DNA from: Schizophyllum amplum
Lineage: Eukaryota; Basidiomycota; Agaricomycetes; Agaricales; Schizophyllaceae
Direction: 5' to 3'
Length of the DNA: 64,000 nucleotides
Assembly: GCA_007026445.1 (NCBI GenBank)
Contig: VDMD01000034.1
Coordinates: 186,001 to 250,000 of the forward strand
Shown: piece after piece, positions 58,082 through 64,000 of the stretch
How the letters are laid out: each line of letters opens with the position of its first letter
Numbering within the stretch: position 1 is the stretch's first letter
Position numbers and translations under genes: made by a program
Notes under the pieces: model-generated
The model's database searches: none
The model's input: the letters and a program-made list of their open reading frames with translations, nothing else
Told to the model about the DNA's origin: nothing

Positions 58082-58098
58082 TGCACTGTGGCAGTGCA
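58082..58098. repeat. Perfect 7-bp inverted repeat in the F-box leader
   Basis: TGCACTG (58082-58088) and CAGTGCA (58092-58098) flank a 3-nt loop, directly upstream of the F-box start at 58070. It could form a small hairpin in the 5' leader. Confidence 0.6.
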
Positions 58099-58572
58099 CA
58101 GTTTGAGTCAGAGTTACCTTGCTTGCAAGGTCTCTTGCAGGGTCTGACTCTTAATGCACTTTCCCACCATGTACAGTACATATGTACAAACAATGACGTC
58201 AGTATGCTCTTATGTGGTTGCCTTGCCCAAGCCTTGCCTGTTGGCTGGGTCTTACCACTCGCTTTGCCAGTCTTTCGGTATTGAGGTTCGACTGCGCCAT
58301 TCATACCCACGCTGCACATTCGACCTTGCTTCCTGCCCAGTTCTTCGCTCGCTATGGAATATGGAGTGGATCTCATGATCAGCTGCGACCGCAGTGCCGA
58401 TAGTCTTCATGACCCTTGCTGTAAACGAAATGCATTGATCTTTGCAGTCCTTCCTCTTTAGTTCTACGCTTCCTTGTCCAGTATCGCTCGATTCGTACTG
58501 GTGACCCCTCGATCCCAACTCGAAAAGCAAGAAATCGACCCCTTTCCCTCTTTTGCAACGCCGCCACCGTCG

Positions 58573-58675
58573 ATGGTCATTGTTCTTCCGTGCTCCGGCC
58601 AGGCATTTACCAAGGCAAGACCATATATGGCGGCAAACTCCCCAACACTCACGGACGTTACAATTAGATATCCTC
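58573..58675 (+). CDS. Candidate first exon of an uncharacterised gene
   Basis: ATG in a good context (CGTCGATGG) opens MVIVLPCSGQAFTKARPY followed by a further 15 residues up to IRYP and a GTAAGT donor at 58676. No continuation exon was identified downstream. The same stretch on the minus strand is also open. Treat as a hypothesis. Confidence 0.2.
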
Positions 58676-59213
58676 GTAAGTACGTGAGTCTGTTATTTAT
58701 CGGATCCCGTCGCATAACTGCATTTTGGAGCGGACAACCGGGGACGCCTGACCAGCGTCACTGGACTCAAGCGGGGTTCGGATTTCCGCGGAATCCTGGT
58801 CCATCGGTGTGATCTTTGACGTTGCCGAGTCATCGGTATAGTGAACGAGATGCCCGGTCGATATAGAGGACAATCAGCGGCGTAGAAAGGTCCGGAACGC
58901 CCCTCCCCCCGGGGCTCTGCATCTCGCAATTCAGTTACGTCCTCGTCTGTCCTGTGGACCAGCGGGGTCTAACCTTTGCACCCTATATTCCCCGCAGCAT
59001 AAGCTTCCAAACAACTTGACCGGCGGGGCCTACAGGAGCGCGGGCATGTCGTGGCAGGGTCGGGCGCGATCTATGCATCTCCTCCGAGCCACAGGAAGCA
59101 TCAGGAAGCATTCCCATGATTGCACTGCAGCTTACACCCCGTTGTGAGTTGTGCCCTTGCCTTGTTCTCCCGTCACTGACTCGCTCTCTCGCGCAGAGTT
59201 TTTCACGCTGTGA

Positions 59214-59700
59214 ATGTCCTCACATCCGCTGGCTCAGCCTGGCCGCTGCGGTATTTGGCTCTACTTGTTGTGCTCGCAGACCAGTGTTGCCACCAGCGAT
59301 GATACAACTCTTCCCGCGGGTGACGCGTTCTCGAACGCGTACACGATCACGACGCCCGGCATTTTCTTGAACATCGACTGCTCGAACGTGTTGATGTACG
59401 TGATCCCACGCCCGGCTGTATGGATGGCTCTGCCAGCTACGACACTGTGCAGGCGGACAAATCCAGCTCGGCTACCTCTGCCGCTGTCACCTTCGTCTCT
59501 GCGTCCACGCGGCTGTGTTGACCTCAGCTGCCGCTACCCCCGTTGCCGCCTCGTCCGCCGCTGAATTATCAGCTGCAGAGACTTCTGCTGCCGCATGCGA
59601 CCTCCGGCGCGGCGCCGTCGTCCGCCGCCGTCATCGTCGCCGAGCGACGCTGAGGACCACGAGCGCTGACGCGACTATCTCTGCACCGATGACTTCTGTT
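59214..59700 (+). pseudogene. Possible relic of a secreted Ser/Ala-rich surface protein
   Basis: From 59214 the frame reads through TSVATSDDTTLPAGDAFSNA and TTPGIFLNIDCSNV. Past about 59395 the protein-like signal changes frame to DGSASYDTVQADKSSSATSAA and VTFVSAS, then to an Ala/Ser-rich stretch ending near 59700. Secreted GPI-anchored fungal proteins have this kind of Ser/Ala tail. An intron with GTACGT donor at about 59396 does not fully restore the frame. I infer a decayed gene; a real gene with unrecognised introns is possible. Confidence 0.3.
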
Positions 59701-60348
59701 TTGTGACAGTTCGCCCCCGATGCTAGCAGTTTGACCGTGATAAGTATTGATGTGGACAACCGTCGAAGGGGCGACCAAGAGCGCCGGAAGATGCGGGAGA
59801 CGGGGCGCGAGACGCGACGAAGTGCGAGCACGACGCGTGACAGGATCGATATGAGTATACACTGTGGACTGGACAATGACATGGTCTTAGTAGCCTCGCA
59901 TTGCCATGTAGCCGTAGATATAGGTAGAGAATCTAGAGATCAGTTACCAGTAATCAATCGAAGCAGCCAAGTTTATGCAGAAGACCCGACTGACACTGGA
60001 CAGGAGGCCGTAACAATCAATATCAGCATCGTCAGCATCGGGCTTACACAAATGGGAGTCTGGGAAAAGTTGAGTGTGCGTCGCAAGCAAGGTGTCTGCC
60101 GGCGAAGACGGCGCTTCTCTAGTCTCAGTAACTTTAACTTCAAGTCACTAAGTTACACTGTACAGTTGACAGTCTGAGTAAGTAAAGAGCAACCAGACAC
60201 GTGATCTACACGTGAATCTCAGTCGTTCAACGTTCACGGACAAGCAAAGTGTTCCCAGATGAAGCAGACAGCAGTACATACGCAGTGGATTGTGCTAGAT
60301 AACGAAAGCATAGGTAATAGTGTACATGGGTAATGAGCGTCTGGGATG

Positions 60349-61860
60349 TCATAGATCTTCATCAGAATCGTCGTCGTCGTCGTCGCTCACGTTCATATCA
60401 GGCGGCCCATCTTCATATCTCTCGACAACGATATCTACGCCGAACTTCTGGAGCATCCAACTATCTAAATCCGCGAGTGGAGAACAGTTTCGTAGTGTGA
60501 GCGCGCGCACGCGCGGCGGACATGCGACCCCCTCCGCCGCCGCGATAGCACGCGTTTGCACAATGCCCACAAGCGACGACGCGTCCATGGAGCGGCATTG
60601 TATGCGTCGTAGCTTCGCGCACGGACGCAGCGTTTGACCGAGTGCAGGAATGTCCAGCGGCTTGAGCGCGGAGAATATATTCGGGTGCATTTTAACCAAG
60701 GAGAGCTCATCGAGCGCCAACAGACCGGCAAATAGGCGCGCAAAGGCGCCCTGCTCCGCGTGCACCGTCACGAGCTCGAGGAAGATGATCTTTGCGAGGT
60801 CGAAAGGAGCCGATCGAGGTGCGATATGCGCCGACATTTGCGCGATGAGAGGGGTGGAGTCGCATCGTTCGTTGCCTGGGCCATAAAGATTATCGGCGTC
60901 CTCGATGGAGAGGCTCTGTAGATGGGGCATAGAAACGAGGCTGAGGAGTTTTTGTGCGCTCTCGACATCGACGTAGCCGAAGGAGAAGGACGCGAGCGCG
61001 GGGAAGACCAATGTCTTGACGGACGACGCGCGACATGTGTCCACGTCATCGAAGTCGGGTCCCCACCCACAGAGTACGAGCGAGTGTAGGTGTGGGGAGG
61101 ACCGTACAAGAGCGGCGAAGCACTCCCACGATGGCATGACGTACTCTGTCTGGTACCGGAATTCGAGGTGAGTTAGGTCGTGCAGCGCGGGCGATGTCCA
61201 ATCGACGTGCGTGCCATGAAGAACGACTTCTTCGAGGCGAGGGAGCGGCCCCGAGAAGAGCGGGTCGGACTCGAGCTCGTCACGCTCCGGGTCCGTGCCA
61301 TATGCGGAGAACATGGGATTGGGCCGCATGAGCGCGATGCGGGCCAGCTGTCGAGGACTAACATCCTTTGTCTTCTCGAGGAACGCGCGCATAACGGGCA
61401 GTGTGTCGCATATGACATCTAGGTTTCCCCAGCGCTGTGCGTGTGGAAGAATGTCTTCGAGACACTCGCGCATCTCGTCCGGCTCGCAAAGAGGTACATC
61501 GCTATCGTCGACGTAGTCTGGGTTGCGGACGTCAATGTTAATATCGAGATGGGCGGTCGCCGAACGAGCAAGGCTCATTCTGACGAGGGAGCGCTTGCCC
61601 GTGGTGAAAGGGATGGCGATTGTGATGTTTTTCCACAAGTGAGGTGCCGCGCAGGCGATTTGCCGCCATCGACGACAGACCTGGCTGACCGCCAGAGCGG
61701 CGAGCATGCCCTGGATACGTCGATCCCAGTGTATGGAAGGGTCCGGAAGTGAGGCGGCAGCAAAAACGATGGCAAGGATTTCGGTGGGTACGCGGTCCAC
61801 CGCGCGGCGGTGGAAGGACGAGGCTGATGGTACATTGCGATGACGAGAAGACAGGGGCAT
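60349..61860 (-). CDS. F-box protein (503 aa)
   Basis: Single exon, ATG at 61860. The F-box starts almost at the N terminus (about residues 18-75: VDRVPTEILAIVFAAASLP, then VSQVCRRWRQIACAAPHLWKNITI). The rest has LRR-like segments such as LPRLEEVVLHGTHVDW, HLHSLVLCGWGPDFDDV, MPHLQSLSIEDADNLYG and VRALTLRNCSPLADLDSW. It closes with a short acidic tail (VSDDDDDDSDEDL). It lacks the coiled coil of the other two F-box genes in this window, so it belongs to another subgroup. Probable SCF adaptor; target unknown. Confidence 0.85.
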   Translation of the reverse strand: MPLSSRHRNVPSASSFHRRAVDRVPTEILAIVFAAASLPDPSIHWDRRIQGMLAALAVSQVCRRWRQIACAAPHLWKNITIAIPFTTGKRSLVRMSLARSATAHLDINIDVRNPDYVDDSDVPLCEPDEMRECLEDILPHAQRWGNLDVICDTLPVMRAFLEKTKDVSPRQLARIALMRPNPMFSAYGTDPERDELESDPLFSGPLPRLEEVVLHGTHVDWTSPALHDLTHLEFRYQTEYVMPSWECFAALVRSSPHLHSLVLCGWGPDFDDVDTCRASSVKTLVFPALASFSFGYVDVESAQKLLSLVSMPHLQSLSIEDADNLYGPGNERCDSTPLIAQMSAHIAPRSAPFDLAKIIFLELVTVHAEQGAFARLFAGLLALDELSLVKMHPNIFSALKPLDIPALGQTLRPCAKLRRIQCRSMDASSLVGIVQTRAIAAAEGVACPPRVRALTLRNCSPLADLDSWMLQKFGVDIVVERYEDGPPDMNVSDDDDDDSDEDL

Positions 61861-63819
61861 GATGGCAGACGCGTCGGACGACGGCCTGGACGTGATAGGT
61901 CGTGTGTGGCGTGAATGGGCGCGTTGGCGCCAAGTTGGCGCAGCCTAGGGCGGCTGACACAGTGGTAAGCGCGCGCAGAGAGCGCGAGGACGGTGAACAT
62001 ACGCGGCTTTGGCGCCACAGGCGCTAACTGGGGGTGGTAGGTGCAGGTCGGAAGGAGGGTGTGACCATCTAGGGGTGCGACACTTTATACTCTGGCAGTT
62101 GCAGTGCCTCGCGCGCCTAAGGACCCCTTCCTCGCCGCTCGGATCCCTGCGGCGGTTATCGTCAAGATGATCGCATCCATGATCACCTCTGTATTCCCGC
62201 GGGCAGTCCCAGCGCATGTCCGCAATAGAGATGCGTTTCCGCCGGGCGTACATGCCATGTCGTTTGTGGGCGCACTGCATCATGGCATGCCCGTTATGGA
62301 GAACTTGTGCCCAACATTCCCCGCCTCGTGGTGAGCTAGTCCTTCTCCGGCTTACCCGGGATGGGTTCGGTTTGTACTTGTTGTGGTATGTGGGCGACCC
62401 GAAGCCAGCAGATACAGATACAACGAGGCGCTATTGTTCGACCGGAACGTGCAGGTAGCGCGTGCGAGCGATGCAATAGCGTGGCCTGGTTCTGCCGCGA
62501 GGTGCGGCAGACCCTCGATACTCGATACAACCCCGCTCCCTTTTCCCGCCCTATCGAGACTTTTGGGGAGGAAGAAGCGGGGTTTTTTGCGAATATAGGT
62601 TGATAGACGACGGCGCCAGCCCAAGGAGCGCAACAGAGCGGATTATTAGAGGAACAATAGCGTTCTCAGGCTTGGTTATGCTCGCGTGAATGAGTGGGTG
62701 ACTGCCCACTGACTGGGTTCTGCCGGCGGGATGCGCTGGCGTGCATATGGTCTGGCCAGATGCGTCTGCCGCGAAGGTTGCATGGCGGGTTCTGCGGCGG
62801 AGATGGCCTTCCACGCCTACAGGGGTTCGGATTGATGCTGGGAACATCTTCCGCCTTCGCGTTGTTTTCGGTGTATAGGTGATGTACTGCTTGATCAGCT
62901 GGGAAGAGAAACATCAGCCTCAAGGCGCTCACTGAATATGTGACAGTGGCAGCCATACTGAAGACTTGGGTGTGACGCGCATTTGGAATCTGGCGAATGC
63001 GCATGCTACCGTAGACGACGCAGGTCTAGCCCCCAGATGCATCCGGCGGAACATCGCTGTCGGCTAAGTAGTCTGCTCATGCGGACACTGCTCAACATTG
63101 CGGAATGGGGTCAAAATTGATGCTCACCTTCCGTCGCTTTCTGACTCGTACGCGCCGGTTCTCGCACGGCTGATGTGAACGCATCTCGTCTGCGCGAATG
63201 TATGTGCGTCGAACAGGTCTCGACAAGAGCTCTGGCTACGTGCTAGCAGCAGTCTGGCAGAGGTTCCCATTCCAGGCAAGAGGCAGTGCGGCGGCGGCAT
63301 ACACTGAGGGAATGAACTTGCTTCGACGAATGAGGCGCTCATGAGAGCCTCCGTCGTAATGTCGGAAGCTTTGAGTTTGACTCTAAGGACCGAGTCAGGG
63401 TCACAGGTACACTGGGAAAAGAATGGAAGCTCGCCTGCGACATGTCCAGCGTATGCGCTCACGTCTTTACACAGCGCGATAGATGCCGAGTCTGCGGTCC
63501 ATTTTGTGGTCACAGTAACACGTTTAGTGCCCACGGGCGCGGAAGCAGCTTGCTTTCACTGTCCTTATGCGCTGCGAATAAAATGGAATGAATGCACATC
63601 TCTGCTCGAGATGGTCGTGGTCAGTGTAGACAGAGAAGCACAGCAAGCTTTCAAGAACGCCGCGTCGGCATACGCCGACGCTCCACGTGATTAAACCCTT
63701 TGTGACGCTCACAGTACTTACACCCACAAGTAGACTCTCAGGCAACCATTACTTCGCCAAAGCTTCATGGGCGCTATCCTATTGATTATGTTTTGATATG
63801 ATTTTACTCGGCAGAGCAA
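61861..63819. other. Gene-poor region, 2 kb
   Basis: The first 150 bp are the promoter of the F-box gene. The repeated GGCGC(C/A)A phrases at 61917-61935 (GGGCGCGTTGGCGCCAAGTTGGCGCAG) include a palindrome TTGGCGCCAA. Frames at 62104-62334 (plus) and 63124-63534 (minus) are open but carry no motif. Nothing else is recognised. Confidence 0.5.
61922..61933. promoter_or_regulatory. Palindrome GTTGGCGCCAAG upstream of F-box gene
   Basis: TTGGCGCCAA is a perfect 10-bp palindrome at about 61923-61932, followed at once by a second GTTGGCGC. TTTSSCGC-like E2F/MBF sites share the GGCGC core. It lies about 65 bp upstream of the start at 61860. Confidence 0.4.
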
Positions 63820-64000
63820 CTACAGCTTGCGCTCGAGGAAGCTCTCGATAACGCCCGAGAGCGTGAGAGGGTACTCCTTCAGCTGAACTTTTCCGTCCAT
63901 CACCATCGTATTCGGCTGCACGAAGATCTTCCGCGGCTAAAAATCCGTCAGCACCATAAACCACAATGCACGCGAATCGCAACGCACCTGCTTCTTCCTG
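63820..64000 (-). CDS. 3' end of an unidentified gene, truncated by the window edge
   Basis: The last exon (63820-63936) reads PRKIFVQPNTMVMDGKVQ, then LKEYPLTLSGVIESFLERKL and a TAG. It is preceded by an intron (63937-63987, GTGCGT donor, TTTAG acceptor) and 13 nt of an upstream exon encoding RKKQ. The composition and clean splice borders support a real conserved C terminus. I do not recognise the family and the rest lies outside the window. Confidence 0.65.

Larger units (their letters stand above)
58071..60348. other. Gene-poor region, 2.3 kb
   Basis: Immediately upstream of the F-box start lies a leader with short repeats (CTTGCAAGGTCTCTTGCAGGGTCT, and CTTGCCCAAGCCTTGCC). A candidate short exon at 58573-58675 and a Ser/Ala-rich relic at 59214-59700 are listed separately. 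Beyond 59720 I see nothing that looks coding. Confidence 0.5.

Noticed and set aside
58071..58376. N-terminal extension of the F-box protein to the ATG at 58376
   Set aside because: The extra 100 codons cover a repeat-containing leader and do not resemble the N termini of related F-box proteins.
59731..60177. Plus-strand frame of 148 codons
   Set aside because: No motif, signal peptide or splice structure; Arg-rich start looks like chance.
62104..62334. Plus-strand frame of 76 codons
   Set aside because: Weakly protein-like but no motif or homologue recognised; not supported.
63124..63534. Minus-strand frame of 136 codons near the right end
   Set aside because: No conserved blocks; not linked by splicing to the truncated gene at 63820-64000.

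Overview
The window reads as nuclear DNA of a filamentous basidiomycete, most likely an agaricomycete (the polypore side is a guess from gene style). Coding genes are cut by many 45-60 bp GT-AG introns with CTNAY-like branch points. There are three agaricomycete-type F-box proteins, a basidiomycete-style metacaspase pair, a sugar porter, a two-module ricin-B secreted protein and divergent genes sharing 160-220 bp promoters. I see no bacterial, viral, rRNA or CRISPR signature and no convincing tRNA. Gene spans include introns; starts and splice sites were read by eye from frame continuity, GT/AG borders and protein-family conservation.

Layout. 1-5034: gene-free, with several short phased or tandem repeats. 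5035-11500 (minus): HEH1/SRC1-type inner nuclear membrane protein, then an M28 vacuolar/ER membrane metallopeptidase. 11785-13536 (plus): F-box protein. 13979-21682 (minus): an MFS sugar porter and a tandem pair of DHA1-like MFS transporters. 22293-23973 (minus): secreted ricin-B lectin-like protein. 23974-26615: repeat-rich spacer with iterated TTGTCCG motifs and a long inverted repeat. 26616-30613: divergent OTU deubiquitinase and SmgGDS-like armadillo protein. 31095-32431: aldo-keto reductase. 33485-38275 (minus): two tandem metacaspases. 38978-40462 (minus): Mgr3-like mitochondrial TPR protein. 40961-41261 (minus): small Cys-rich protein. 42559-45814 (minus): YME1 i-AAA protease. 45981-47229: cyclin-D1-binding-protein-1 homologue. 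48601-49156: GFA/CENP-V family protein. 49447-50461 (minus) and 50678-52627 (plus): divergent Pmp3/Sna-type proteolipid with a long tail and a four-finger C2H2 factor. 53009-54354: fructose-1,6-bisphosphatase. 54730-56028: acidic/basic nuclear-type protein. 56334-58070 and 60349-61860 (minus): two more F-box proteins, followed by a gene-poor end and the last exons of a truncated gene at 63820-64000.

How the genes relate. Most are unlinked housekeeping genes. Three neighbourhoods are more suggestive: the Mgr3-like TPR protein lies one small gene away from YME1, whose yeast orthologue uses Mgr3 as an adaptor; the two metacaspases are a tandem duplication in which one copy has a changed active-site motif; and the two DHA1 transporters are a tandem duplication beside a sugar porter. 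Cell-death proteases, a mitochondrial quality-control protease with its putative adaptor, an OTU deubiquitinase and three F-box proteins give the window a proteostasis flavour, but only the YME1/Mgr3 link has a direct biochemical precedent.
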